Assembly (NCBI GenBank): GCA_039184055.1
Contig: JBCDBH010000181.1
Coordinates: 1-11,648 of the forward strand
Direction: 5' to 3'
DNA: 11,648 bases
Source: JBCDBH01 sp039184055
GTDB taxonomy: Bacteria > Acidobacteriota > Thermoanaerobaculia > Multivoradales > J023
The notes under the pieces were generated by a model. The model was not told where the DNA came from and ran no database searches. It saw only the letters and a program-made list of their open reading frames with translations. The position numbers were made by a program, and so were the translations under genes. Below are positions 1 through 7,631 of this stretch, piece after piece. Positions within the stretch are counted from its first letter, which is position 1. Each line of letters starts with the position of its first letter.

Positions 1-131
1 ACCTTCCCGGTCGGCCGCCTCATCACTTTCGCGTCGAGATCGATATTGGATCCGCGCGAACGAAAAAACGACTCGAGTGACCTGTGGGCCAGGTGTGCGT
101 CCACGGCACTTCGATCAGGGCTTGGAGTGCA
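1..131 (+). other. Left edge: upstream gene end or operon leader
   Basis: This stretch precedes the first clear gene. Two plus-strand frames run in from outside the window. One (from base 3) ends at TGA 78-80, with predicted tail ...VEIDIGSARTKKRLE. The other (from base 1) stays open to TGA 151-153 and ends ...CASTALRSGLGVQCSTDHG, overlapping gene 1 by 22 bp. Neither has a start codon with a good ribosome binding site inside the window, and I recognise neither product. Third-position GC is somewhat higher in the frame starting at base 1. I see no convincing -35/-10 promoter. A short imperfect structure (ACCTG-N5-CAGGT, 80-94) is too weak to call a terminator. Confidence 0.3.
124..127 (+). promoter_or_regulatory. 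Ribosome binding site fixing the start of gene 1
   Basis: GGAG lies four bases before ATG 132. The in-frame ATG at 84 has no Shine-Dalgarno sequence, and its extra 16 residues do not look like the family N-terminus. The protein is therefore taken to begin MLNRPRLKTYLTVFP. Confidence 0.6.
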
Positions 132-1247
132 ATGCTCAACAGACCACGGCTGAAGACATACCTGACCGTTTTTCCTATCTCCGAAACAACCTGGGGTTTG
201 CGGGGTGGCTCTGAAGAGCTCTGGCGGATCCAATTGAGCGAGCCGCGCGCCATTCGGGCATTGAGTGTGATTCTGCCTGACCTGAATGGCCAGAAGACCA
301 CGGAGGAGATCATTACCGATGCGGCTCGACTCGGGGTCGAGGCGGAGGTCGCGCGCGGCCTCCTGACACAGCTCGAGTCGGCCTCCTTCATCGAGGAAAC
401 CGCCGAGCCGCTGCTCGATCAAGCCGCTGTCGAGCGTTATGAAGAGCAGCTGTCGTTTTTTTCTCGGTTCACCTCCGAGGGTGGGGCGAAGCTCCAGGCG
501 CGGCTTCGCGATAGTCGTGTCGCCGTCATCGGCAGCGATGCTTTGGCTCTCGCGGTCACCCGCCATCTCCTGGCGTCGGGTACCGGTGAGGTGGTGGTGC
601 TGGACGACGAAGCCGACGCCGCGGCGACGCGGATCGAAGCGAACGTACCGGCGGCACATCGAGAAGAGCGAACGTTACGTGCCGTGACGCTCGACCGCAA
701 AGCCGTTTGGCCAGTCGATGGAGGCGAGCCGGTCGATCTCGTCGTCTATCCCCAGGCCGCCCACGATCCCGCGCTGGCGGACGCTCTCGACACGTTTTCC
801 AAACAACACGGCGTTCCATGGATGCTCATCCGGACGATCGATCCTCACGAGGGATGGGTCGGGCCGCTCTTCTTGCCTGGCGATACCGCCTCGTACTTGA
901 GTCTCGAGGCACGCTTGCGTGGCAACCTGCCGTTTTTCGAAGAGTATCTGGCGTTCGACAAGCATCTGCGTGCCAAGGGTCGCCCGTCGGCCCCCTCGGG
1001 AGGTTTGCACGCTTATCTCGAGGTATTGAGTGGGGTTGCGGTCAGCGAGATCGTCAAGCATCTGAGCGGTTTCGCCATCCCGACCTTGGCTGGAAAGTTC
1101 CTCACACTCAACCTGATGACCTGGGAGGCTGAAATTCACGAGGTCTTGCGTTTGCCACACGTCGAAGTCGATTCGACTTCCCAACCGCGCGTTTATCCGT
1201 GGAAGGAAATTCCCTATGACGAGCAGCCCAAGTCACGCCGCGGTTGA
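132..1247 (+). CDS. TOMM cyclodehydratase partner (C protein; RRE plus E1/ThiF-like), zinc site lost
   Basis: This 371-residue cytosolic protein resembles the leader-binding 'C protein' (SagC/BalhC-like) that delivers a precursor peptide to a YcaO cyclodehydratase. Residues about 1-90 look like a PqqD-like RiPP recognition element: strands, then helices around LNGQKTTEEI (51-60), ending QLESASFIEE. Residues about 124-330 resemble the ThiF/E1 Rossmann domain, with RVAVIGSDALALAVTRHLL near 129-147 and VDLVVYPQ near 201. Relatives normally carry paired Cys-x-x-Cys motifs for zinc. Here the expected site reads GPLFLPGDTASYLSL (244-258), so Ser254 and Ser257 replace the cysteines, and the 371 residues contain no cysteine at all. 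The start at 132 is chosen for its Shine-Dalgarno sequence. The gene overlaps the YcaO gene by 32 bp, so the pair is probably translationally coupled. Family assignment is strong; exact activity is inferred. Confidence 0.85.
   Translation: MLNRPRLKTYLTVFPISETTWGLRGGSEELWRIQLSEPRAIRALSVILPDLNGQKTTEEIITDAARLGVEAEVARGLLTQLESASFIEETAEPLLDQAAVERYEEQLSFFSRFTSEGGAKLQARLRDSRVAVIGSDALALAVTRHLLASGTGEVVVLDDEADAAATRIEANVPAAHREERTLRAVTLDRKAVWPVDGGEPVDLVVYPQAAHDPALADALDTFSKQHGVPWMLIRTIDPHEGWVGPLFLPGDTASYLSLEARLRGNLPFFEEYLAFDKHLRAKGRPSAPSGGLHAYLEVLSGVAVSEIVKHLSGFAIPTLAGKFLTLNLMTWEAEIHEVLRLPHVEVDSTSQPRVYPWKEIPYDEQPKSRRG
1203..1207 (+). promoter_or_regulatory. Ribosome binding site of the YcaO gene, inside gene 1
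   Basis: AAGGA lies eight bases before ATG 1216 and within the last codons of gene 1. It supports the overlapping start and coupling of the two cyclodehydratase subunits. Confidence 0.6.
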
Positions 1248-2583
1248 GCTCCAAGACGTCCCGTTTAGCGATCCACTGACCACGATCGAGCTCGGGCGAC
1301 GACTGATTTCGTCGAAGGTCGGATTGATCCGCTTCATCTCCTATGGCATTTACTTGCCGCAGGACACCTTCTGTATGGCGCTCGGTAGCTCGAATGCTGA
1401 TCTGTCACGTTTCTCCGAGATTCAGAATGCCGACAAAGCGGGTGGCGGTGGCGAGTCGCTGGAGACCGCCATGGCGGCGACGATCGGCGAGGCCGTCGAG
1501 CGCTATTGCATGCTCTTCTACGATAAGAAAGACATGGTGCTGGCGCCCTATCGTGAGGTTGCGGCCGACGCCGTGTCACCGGACACGCTGCGCCTCTACT
1601 CGCGACAACAGGTCAAAGACAAAGCCGATCACATCCGCCTCGACTATTTTGACGAGGATACGCCGATCCGCTGGGTGGCGGGCTACTCTCTGACCCATCA
1701 CCGATCACGCCTGGTGCCGGCGACCCAGGTATACATGCAGTACAAATTGGACGATGGCGAAGGATCTCCGGGTCGCAACGCCTCGACCGGGCTCGCCGCT
1801 GGCGCCACCCTGGAAGAGGCGATTCTCACCGGGCTCTATGAAGTTATCGAGCGTGATGCCTTCGTCATTTGTTGGCTGCACGCCAAGACCGGCAAGCGTT
1901 TGATCATCGACGACGCCGATTTGCAGGACTCGATGTCGCGTCGCTTCCATACGGATCATCCCAGCGTCGATTTCCAGGTGTTCGACATCACCCTCGACAT
2001 TCCGGCCTTCTCGGTCTTCGGGATTCTGCGACGACCTTCCGAGTTCGGCATGGTGAATTGTGTGTCGTCAGTCTGTCGCTTGAGCCCGAAAGCAGCCATG
2101 CGTAAGTGTCTGCGTGAGGTCGGCCAAGGTATGCCCTATCTGCGCTTTCTTCGTGAGCAGTTCAAAGACTGGGAGCCGGCGTCGGACTATTCGGATCTGA
2201 CCACCTTCGACCACCATTACACCCACTACTCGAAACGTCCTGAGCTGATTCCAAAAGCTTTGGCGTTCTGCGACGAGGTGACCGATGAGATCGAGCTCTC
2301 GAAGATCCCTGATCGCTCGACGGGGCGTGTGCTCGGGGACCTTCAGGCCTGTTTGGACATGATCAAACAGGCAGGCTACGAAGTGATCGTGGTCGACATC
2401 ACGACGCCAGACATCCGCGATCTCGGTCTCCACGTGGTGCGCGTCATGGTCCCGGGTTTGGTGCCGATCCATGGCAACCACAACTTCCCGTATCTCGGCG
2501 TCCAGCGTCTGCACGACATTCGCGACATCATGTCTTGGCAGCCCGCCAATGGTTTCAATCCCTACCCTCATCCATTTCCCTGA
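1216..2583 (+). CDS. YcaO-domain azoline-forming cyclodehydratase (D protein)
   Basis: This 455-residue protein is a YcaO enzyme. The family uses ATP to activate backbone amides, so that Cys, Ser or Thr side chains cyclise to thiazolines or oxazolines. Visible family landmarks are GEAVERY (91-97) and EVIERDAF (209-216), which supply the acidic residues that bind Mg-ATP; NASTGLAAG (188-196); and HGNHNFPYLG (419-428) late in the fold. The protein ends NPYPHPFP, giving P449-x-P451-x-P453. A proline-rich PxPxP C-terminus is characteristic of the azoline-forming, TOMM-type YcaOs. Length is normal for a stand-alone D protein. The gene overlaps its partner upstream and is followed 12 bp later by the dehydrogenase, which is the standard TOMM core order. 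The protein is cytosolic, and I see no missing key motif. Thioamide or amidine formation by this YcaO is possible but less likely beside an E1-like partner and a SagB homologue. Confidence 0.93.
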   Translation: MTSSPSHAAVELQDVPFSDPLTTIELGRRLISSKVGLIRFISYGIYLPQDTFCMALGSSNADLSRFSEIQNADKAGGGGESLETAMAATIGEAVERYCMLFYDKKDMVLAPYREVAADAVSPDTLRLYSRQQVKDKADHIRLDYFDEDTPIRWVAGYSLTHHRSRLVPATQVYMQYKLDDGEGSPGRNASTGLAAGATLEEAILTGLYEVIERDAFVICWLHAKTGKRLIIDDADLQDSMSRRFHTDHPSVDFQVFDITLDIPAFSVFGILRRPSEFGMVNCVSSVCRLSPKAAMRKCLREVGQGMPYLRFLREQFKDWEPASDYSDLTTFDHHYTHYSKRPELIPKALAFCDEVTDEIELSKIPDRSTGRVLGDLQACLDMIKQAGYEVIVVDITTPDIRDLGLHVVRVMVPGLVPIHGNHNFPYLGVQRLHDIRDIMSWQPANGFNPYPHPFP

Positions 2584-2595
2584 GAGGTCCGACGC

Positions 2596-3429
2596 GTGCT
2601 CAAGGTCGAACGACAGACACTCAAGAAGGTCGCGGGGCCCAGCCCGCATGCCTATGTACGCGTAAAGAGCTCGATCAGTGAGATCTTTCACGAGAACACC
2701 AAGCTGACTCCGACCAGCAGCGTGGCCTACGGTCAGGCCATTGCTCAGATCTTGAGATCGGACAAAGCCCGTCGGCTGATGAACAATCCGTACAAGGTCT
2801 ACACCTTGATGGATCAGGTCGACATGCCGGCACCGCGGATCGAAAGTGACGTGGAGCGTGCATTGGTCGAGCGACGATCGATGCGCGAGCTCAGCGGCGA
2901 GCCTCTCTCCTTGGCGCAGCTATCGCATTTGCTGCGCTTCTCTTATGGTCGGACCTCGCCGGGTGGTCAATTTCGTCCGGTGCCTTCGGCGGGGGCGCTC
3001 TATCCTCTCGAGATGTACGTTCTGGTGCGTCATGTCGACGACCTCGAGCCAGGCGTCTACCACTACAACGTCGATCGACACAGCCTGGACGTCGTCCGGC
3101 GCGGTGACGTCTGGGACGAGGTCAAGTCGAGCGTCAATCTGAGCGACATGGCGGATCCCGACAGCGCGTCGCTGATGATCTGCGTGACGGCGATCTTTCG
3201 GCGCTGCACGATGAAGTACTCGGACCGTGGCTACCGCCTCATTCTGATGGAAGCGGGTGAGGTCGGTCAGAGTTTGAGCCTGCTGGCCACGTCGACCGGA
3301 CTCGCCTGCTATATGCAGGGTGCGTTCATCGACAACCAGCTCAGCACCGTCCTCGGGATCGACGGCTATGACGAAGCGCCGCTGCTACCGATGATCTTCG
3401 GTCACCCTCTGGCCGTCGAGAAAGGCTGA
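2596..3429 (+). CDS. SagB-type FMN-dependent azoline dehydrogenase
   Basis: This 277-residue nitroreductase-fold protein should oxidise thiazolines or oxazolines to aromatic azoles using FMN. Family signatures are RRSMRELSG (93-101), the FMN-phosphate side of the fold; RPVPSAGALYPLE (127-139), a hallmark of SagB/ThcOx proteins; MKYSDRGYR (206-214), carrying the Lys207-Tyr208 pair equivalent to the conserved catalytic Lys-Tyr of TOMM dehydrogenases; and EAGEVGQSLSLLA (219-231), normally the helix contacting the second subunit. Translation begins at GTG 2596, with AGAGG (2583-2587) eight bases upstream; no ATG fits better. An N-terminal extension of about 85 residues precedes the nitroreductase core, as in other SagB proteins. 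All motifs look intact, so the product of the pathway should contain azoles and not only azolines. Confidence 0.92.
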   Translation: MLKVERQTLKKVAGPSPHAYVRVKSSISEIFHENTKLTPTSSVAYGQAIAQILRSDKARRLMNNPYKVYTLMDQVDMPAPRIESDVERALVERRSMRELSGEPLSLAQLSHLLRFSYGRTSPGGQFRPVPSAGALYPLEMYVLVRHVDDLEPGVYHYNVDRHSLDVVRRGDVWDEVKSSVNLSDMADPDSASLMICVTAIFRRCTMKYSDRGYRLILMEAGEVGQSLSLLATSTGLACYMQGAFIDNQLSTVLGIDGYDEAPLLPMIFGHPLAVEKG

Positions 3430-3434
3430 CGGCG

Positions 3435-6347
3435 ATGCCGCTGCCTGGCTCGGACACGCTCGTCGACGCCTTCGAGGCTCGCCGAGGTGGCGGTCAGGCA
3501 GTGGCGCATCTCCTTGTCGGGTCCGCGGTCGGTGCGGATGAGGCGTTGGCGGCTCTCGAGAAACATGTCGCGGCAGCTGGATCGGCCTATGTCGTCGGCG
3601 CCTGGCGATCGGGGTTCGAGCGCCCGTTCGGTGGCTTGTTGGCCTTGGTGGAGTGTCTGGCCGAGGTCATGACGCAACACGCGCCCGGGTGGCTCCGGCG
3701 CTATCGCTTCGTGCTCGCGAACTTGCTTCCCGCCTGGCGGCATCGCGAGCTCTTGGCTCAGACTCGCATCCTCAGCTCGGGCTTGGCGCGATTCGCCCTT
3801 CATGACGACACCGCTGGGCTCAAAGACTTCTATTGGCGACGTGACGAGACGGCCGCACTCGCCACGGATCTCATTCGACTGGTGATCGATGCCGTCGGCG
3901 AGATCGCCGAGCGCGACGATGGATCACCGGTGGTCGTGGTGCTCGAGGGTATCGACCTGGCGGATCGCCGCACCGTGGACACCATTCGTCTCCTCGTTCG
4001 TGCAGCGCGTCACGCGCCGATTTGGATCTGTGCCACGGCGACGGAGGAGCCGCTGGCGACACTGATCTCGGATGACACCGCCGGTCTCTGGACCCGAAGT
4101 CGACAGGCGTCGAAGAGCGAGTCGACGGCGCGATCAGGGAAGCCATTCGAAACCGTGGACGATGTGGTGGCCGTGGCGGCGGTCGCCGTCTTTCCCGTCG
4201 ATGTCGCCAGCATCGTCGCGGCGGGTCTAGGTGCCGAGCCCCGCGCCATCGACCTCGATCGTCTGGTCGCGGCGCGGCTGCTCCGACGAGTCGGAACACA
4301 TCGTGTCACCGTGGCCTCGAAGGCGCGGCAGGAGGCCGTTTACCAGGCGCTTTCCGAGACCCGTCGCGGGCAGTTACACGAGGCGTGTCTGCAGCTCGAA
4401 GGCGATGACCCGTACGCCGCGTTGTGGCATGCCGAGGCCAGCGGCGCTCTCACGGCTTCGCGCGTCGCGGCGGCACTCGAAGCGGCATGGTCGGTGAGCG
4501 ACTTCGCGGCGGCGGCGCGTTTCGCCAGCCGTGGCGCTGGTGAGTCCGACAGTGATCAGCTCCAGGGTCTGCTGAGTTACGACAGCGGTGAATACGAGGC
4601 CACCGAACGACATCTGAAGCGGGCGATCGACCGGCGTGGCGAGCACGACGAACGCTATTACACGCTCACCCAACTGGCGGGTTACAACCTGATTTTCGGT
4701 CGTGGCGAGCTCGACCGAGGCCGTTCCATGCTCGAAAGGGTGCTCGAGCATTACATCGTCGAAGGGCGTGACCGAGAGAGCTTACTGTTACGTAACAGTA
4801 TTGCCTTCGCGCTCTTCCGAGTCGGGCGTTTCGACGACGCGATCGAGCTCGAAACGGTTGCTTTGGATCTCTTGGCGCGCGCTACGGGCAACGCCAGCGG
4901 CGGGTTGCTGGTGAGCATTCTGCAGCTCAACCTCGGTCGCCTCTATCGGCGTCTGGGCTTCACGGAGAAAGCGTTGGCGCTGTTCCGCGAGTCGTTAGAG
5001 GCCCCGGATGCCGATGTGAGCCCGTTCGTGCTCTTGCTGCTCTACAGCTCCTTGGCCCATCTTCACGAAGCGCGCGGTGAGACCGCGAACGTGGTGTGGT
5101 ACCTAGGTGCCTGTATCGAGCTGAGCCTCGACCTCGATCTCGAGAACGTCGGATACCCGGTGTTGAACCTGCTTGAACGCGGCTTCGAGGTGAAGCTCGA
5201 CGACCGGCTGGCCCGTGGTGACGTCGTGCTTTTCCATCTCTATCTCAGCCTCGCGGTTTGGTTACGTCGTCTTGGTCTGGACGATCGTACGCAGCAGCTG
5301 CTGGATGCGATGCGGGGTCGCTGGGATGATCTCGGTGCCGACGTCTGGCGAGCGGTCGAGGCACGGCTCGAAGCCGCCGAGCCCGTCATGCCGACACCGG
5401 CGCGATCCGTACCGCAACAGCCTCGGTTGCCGCGTTTGCTGCGTTACGAACCGTTGCCGACCGCGGTGACCCTGGCGTCTCGAATCGCCGATGGCGCCGT
5501 CGTCGCCGTGGCTCGTGGGCATGTCATCGGAGACGGGGTCGACCTACCCGACAGTGTCGTGCTCTTCGATCCATGTTCGGCGACGGTGGGTCGACAGCTC
5601 GCCCGTGAGCTCGGTGTCGCGAGCGGCTACTACCCACCGTCCAGTGGTCAGAGCCCATCCGGGGCGTGTGCGGCGCTGGTGTTGCCGTCGGCATCGACCC
5701 TCTTTCGTGGGGCGCCACGGCTGGGACCGTTGATCCTGCACGACGTGACGCTCGACGCTGACTCGCGTAACGAGCTGGCGGGCTTGGTGCCGTTTCACCT
5801 GCGCGTGCGGGCCTTGACCGCCGAGCTGGATGGCTTCCTCTTCGAGGTGCTTTCCGCCTTCGCGGCGCAAACCGGTGTCCAGGCTCTCGGCGCGCTGCCG
5901 TTTCATCTGCGGCGGCGGCCCCTGGCGCTCGAGCCGCGCCAGGCGATCCATGCATTTCTCGCCAGCTCGGTCAGTCATCTCGTGCTCGACGACCAGCTGG
6001 TCGAGAAACGCCACGGCGCATCGTCGGTAAAGAACCTGCTGCCGTTTCGACCCGCCCTCAGCCGCCACGTGCGTGTGCTCGAACCGAACAATGGCGACTC
6101 GAGCATTCGCTTGCGTTTGCGTCTCGCCACCTCGACGAGCGAGCTCAAGCTAAGGGCGGGGGTGTTGCCGCTTCTCGAGCTGTGCGACGGGCAGCACACG
6201 GTGGCCGAGCTGGTCGAACACCAGCGAGCCGGCACTGAACAACTGGACCTCGAGTTACAGATCGGTGGGTTCATACGACAGCTCTGGCACCAGGGCGTGG
6301 TCACTTTGGCTGATCCCGCCTCGGTCGTCGACGCTGGAGACCGCTGA
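3435..6347 (+). CDS. Large STAND/AAA-like and TPR protein with degenerate P-loop and C-terminal RRE-like domain
   Basis: I do not recognise this 970-residue protein as a named family, but parts are readable. Residues about 8-215 follow the layout of AAA_16/STAND ATPases. LLVGSAVGADEAL (26-38) sits where Walker A (GxxxxGK[S/T]) belongs, with Asp35 and Glu36 in place of Lys and Ser/Thr. VVVVLEGIDLADRRT (166-180) matches the Walker B strand, with Glu-Gly instead of Asp-Asp. No other P-loop exists in the protein. Residues about 355-650 form helical TPR-like repeats (e.g. GRFDDAIELETVALDLL, 464-480; LGFTEKALALFRESL, 507-521). Residues about 670-880 are unassigned. The last 80 residues (LPLLELCDGQHTVAELV, 911-927, to LWHQGVVTL, 950-958) look like a PqqD/RRE winged helix. 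There is no signal peptide. It lies 5 bp after sagB-like gene 3 and 3 bp before the M16 pair. AAAGG (3421-3425) is a modest RBS. A scaffold or leader-binding role is inferred. Confidence 0.75.
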   Translation: MPLPGSDTLVDAFEARRGGGQAVAHLLVGSAVGADEALAALEKHVAAAGSAYVVGAWRSGFERPFGGLLALVECLAEVMTQHAPGWLRRYRFVLANLLPAWRHRELLAQTRILSSGLARFALHDDTAGLKDFYWRRDETAALATDLIRLVIDAVGEIAERDDGSPVVVVLEGIDLADRRTVDTIRLLVRAARHAPIWICATATEEPLATLISDDTAGLWTRSRQASKSESTARSGKPFETVDDVVAVAAVAVFPVDVASIVAAGLGAEPRAIDLDRLVAARLLRRVGTHRVTVASKARQEAVYQALSETRRGQLHEACLQLEGDDPYAALWHAEASGALTASRVAAALEAAWSVSDFAAAARFASRGAGESDSDQLQGLLSYDSGEYEATERHLKRAIDRRGEHDERYYTLTQLAGYNLIFGRGELDRGRSMLERVLEHYIVEGRDRESLLLRNSIAFALFRVGRFDDAIELETVALDLLARATGNASGGLLVSILQLNLGRLYRRLGFTEKALALFRESLEAPDADVSPFVLLLLYSSLAHLHEARGETANVVWYLGACIELSLDLDLENVGYPVLNLLERGFEVKLDDRLARGDVVLFHLYLSLAVWLRRLGLDDRTQQLLDAMRGRWDDLGADVWRAVEARLEAAEPVMPTPARSVPQQPRLPRLLRYEPLPTAVTLASRIADGAVVAVARGHVIGDGVDLPDSVVLFDPCSATVGRQLARELGVASGYYPPSSGQSPSGACAALVLPSASTLFRGAPRLGPLILHDVTLDADSRNELAGLVPFHLRVRALTAELDGFLFEVLSAFAAQTGVQALGALPFHLRRRPLALEPRQAIHAFLASSVSHLVLDDQLVEKRHGASSVKNLLPFRPALSRHVRVLEPNNGDSSIRLRLRLATSTSELKLRAGVLPLLELCDGQHTVAELVEHQRAGTEQLDLELQIGGFIRQLWHQGVVTLADPASVVDAGDR
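4783..4800. repeat. 18-bp perfect palindrome inside gene 4
   Basis: TACTGTTACGTAACAGTA is self-complementary over all 18 bases and AT-rich compared with its surroundings. It falls in the TPR-encoding part of gene 4 and encodes part of SLLLRNSI, using two TTA leucine codons. It could be a dimeric regulator site or chance. Confidence 0.7.
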
Positions 6348-6350
6348 ACC

Positions 6351-7631
6351 ATGGCCGCGAAGCTGGCCAATTTCGACAACGGTCTGCGGCTGATCGTTCG
6401 ACCCGACCGTCGCGTTCCACTGATCAGCCTCCACGTCTGTTGCCTGGTCGGAGCGCGAGACGATCGTTCCGGACGTTCCGGCACCGCGCACTTGGCGGAA
6501 CACCTGGCTTTCGACGGTCCACCGAGCGAGGACAGGCGGACCTACCCACGACGGCTATCACGAGTCGGCGGTCAGGCACGCGCCTCCACCTTTCAGGAGC
6601 GGACGACCTTCAGCGCCACCGTACCGCGGGATCAACTCGACCTGGCGTTGGCGATCGAAGCCGAGCGACTGTCGCCGCGCATCGCCACGTTCACCGACGA
6701 GGCGCTCGAAGTCCAGCGCCAGGTGTTGCTCCAAGAACGGCTGCAGCGGGTCGACAACCGTCCATACGGCACCGATTTCGAGCGCCTTCAACGTCTTTTG
6801 TATCCCGAGGGTCATCCGTACCGACGTTTGCCCAGCGGTACGCCGGACGAGCTCGGGGTCATTACCCGCGCCGATGTCGAATCCCATTTCGTGCATGGCT
6901 ACACCGCTGGCAACGCAGTCGTCTGTGTGGTCGGCGACATCGTGGACGAGCAAATCGAGGCCTGGGCCGAGCAACTCAGTGGTCACCAGCTGATGCGTCA
7001 GCCGGCGCCCGCACCGCTCGGCCCGCTCGCCTCCGCGCGTCACGACGTCCATCACGACGACGTGCCCGCTCCGCGTGTCTATCTCGCCTTCCGCGGGCCT
7101 GGCCACGCCGACCCCGACTGGCACGCCGCGTCGTTGTTCATGCATGGCCTCGCGGTCGGCCGGCACTCGCTGCTGTGGCGACGATTGGTGAGCGAAGCCG
7201 GTCTGGCACGTGACCTCAGAGCACAGACCATCCCGATGCGCCAAGCGTCGACGATGGTTCTGGTCGCTACGGCGGCGTCGTCCGTGACGGGGCAGCGGCT
7301 CGCCGATGCCCTTGTGGCGGCGCTAGAGACGGCGCTCGATCATGGATTCGCAGCCAGTACCGTCGAACGGGCACGCAACAAGGCCTTGACCGACCACTAT
7401 TGGGCGTGGCAGCGACCCGCTCGCCAGGCTGAGATCCTGGCGACCCGTGTCGCGTTTGGCCGCCCGTTGGACGACGATGAACAGGAGGGCTATGCGGCCG
7501 TGACGACAGCCGAGTTGCGGATCTTCGCCGATCGCTACTGTCGCGCCGAGAATCGGCAGCTGATGACGGTCTTGCCTCGGGACGCCGGTGTGCCTCGAGC
7601 TGACGTCGTGTCGCGTGAGAGGGCATCATGA
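6351..7631 (+). CDS. M16 family zinc metallopeptidase, catalytic subunit
   Basis: This 426-residue protein is an M16 (pitrilysin/MPP-type) peptidase of the short M16B kind. The inverted zinc motif HLAEH is at 47-51 (His47, catalytic Glu50, His51). The third ligand is probably Glu129 in EVQRQVLLQER, at the spacing expected from the family. NFDNGLRLIV (7-16) and GTPDELGVITRADVESHF (163-180) are typical N-domain landmarks. In the C-terminal half the usual Arg/Tyr substrate-tail pair (RExxGLAY) is lost: it reads VSEAGLAR (280-287). No signal peptide is present, so it should act in the cytosol, most likely removing the leader of the modified peptide. A distant GGAG (6336-6339) precedes ATG 6351, three bases after gene 4 stops. 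The next gene starts inside its stop codon and encodes the complementary inactive subunit. PqqF/G-like and AlbE/F-like pairs are known precedents for M16 proteins in RiPP clusters. Confidence 0.9.
   Translation: MAAKLANFDNGLRLIVRPDRRVPLISLHVCCLVGARDDRSGRSGTAHLAEHLAFDGPPSEDRRTYPRRLSRVGGQARASTFQERTTFSATVPRDQLDLALAIEAERLSPRIATFTDEALEVQRQVLLQERLQRVDNRPYGTDFERLQRLLYPEGHPYRRLPSGTPDELGVITRADVESHFVHGYTAGNAVVCVVGDIVDEQIEAWAEQLSGHQLMRQPAPAPLGPLASARHDVHHDDVPAPRVYLAFRGPGHADPDWHAASLFMHGLAVGRHSLLWRRLVSEAGLARDLRAQTIPMRQASTMVLVATAASSVTGQRLADALVAALETALDHGFAASTVERARNKALTDHYWAWQRPARQAEILATRVAFGRPLDDDEQEGYAAVTTAELRIFADRYCRAENRQLMTVLPRDAGVPRADVVSRERAS
7617..7623 (+). promoter_or_regulatory. Ribosome binding site of the second M16 gene
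   Basis: GAGAGGG lies four bases before ATG 7628 and within the last codons of the preceding gene. It supports the ATGA overlap start over later in-frame ATGs. Confidence 0.6.

Noticed and set aside
84..131. ATG 84 as the start of gene 1
   Set aside because: No ribosome binding site, and the added residues do not look like the family N-terminus, whereas ATG 132 has GGAG at good spacing.
5544..6068. Minus-strand open frame opposite gene 4
   Set aside because: Composition is biased to Arg/Gln/Gly as expected for an antisense shadow of GC-rich coding DNA; no family motif.
4370..6260. TTA leucine codons in gene 4 as bldA-like control
   Set aside because: TTA occurs several times in the gene, so it is not rare enough here, and nothing else suggests an actinomycete.
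6318..6360. Promoter or terminator between gene 4 and the M16 pair
   Set aside because: The gap is 3 bp and shows no hairpin with a U-tract and no promoter-like boxes; read-through within one operon is simpler.
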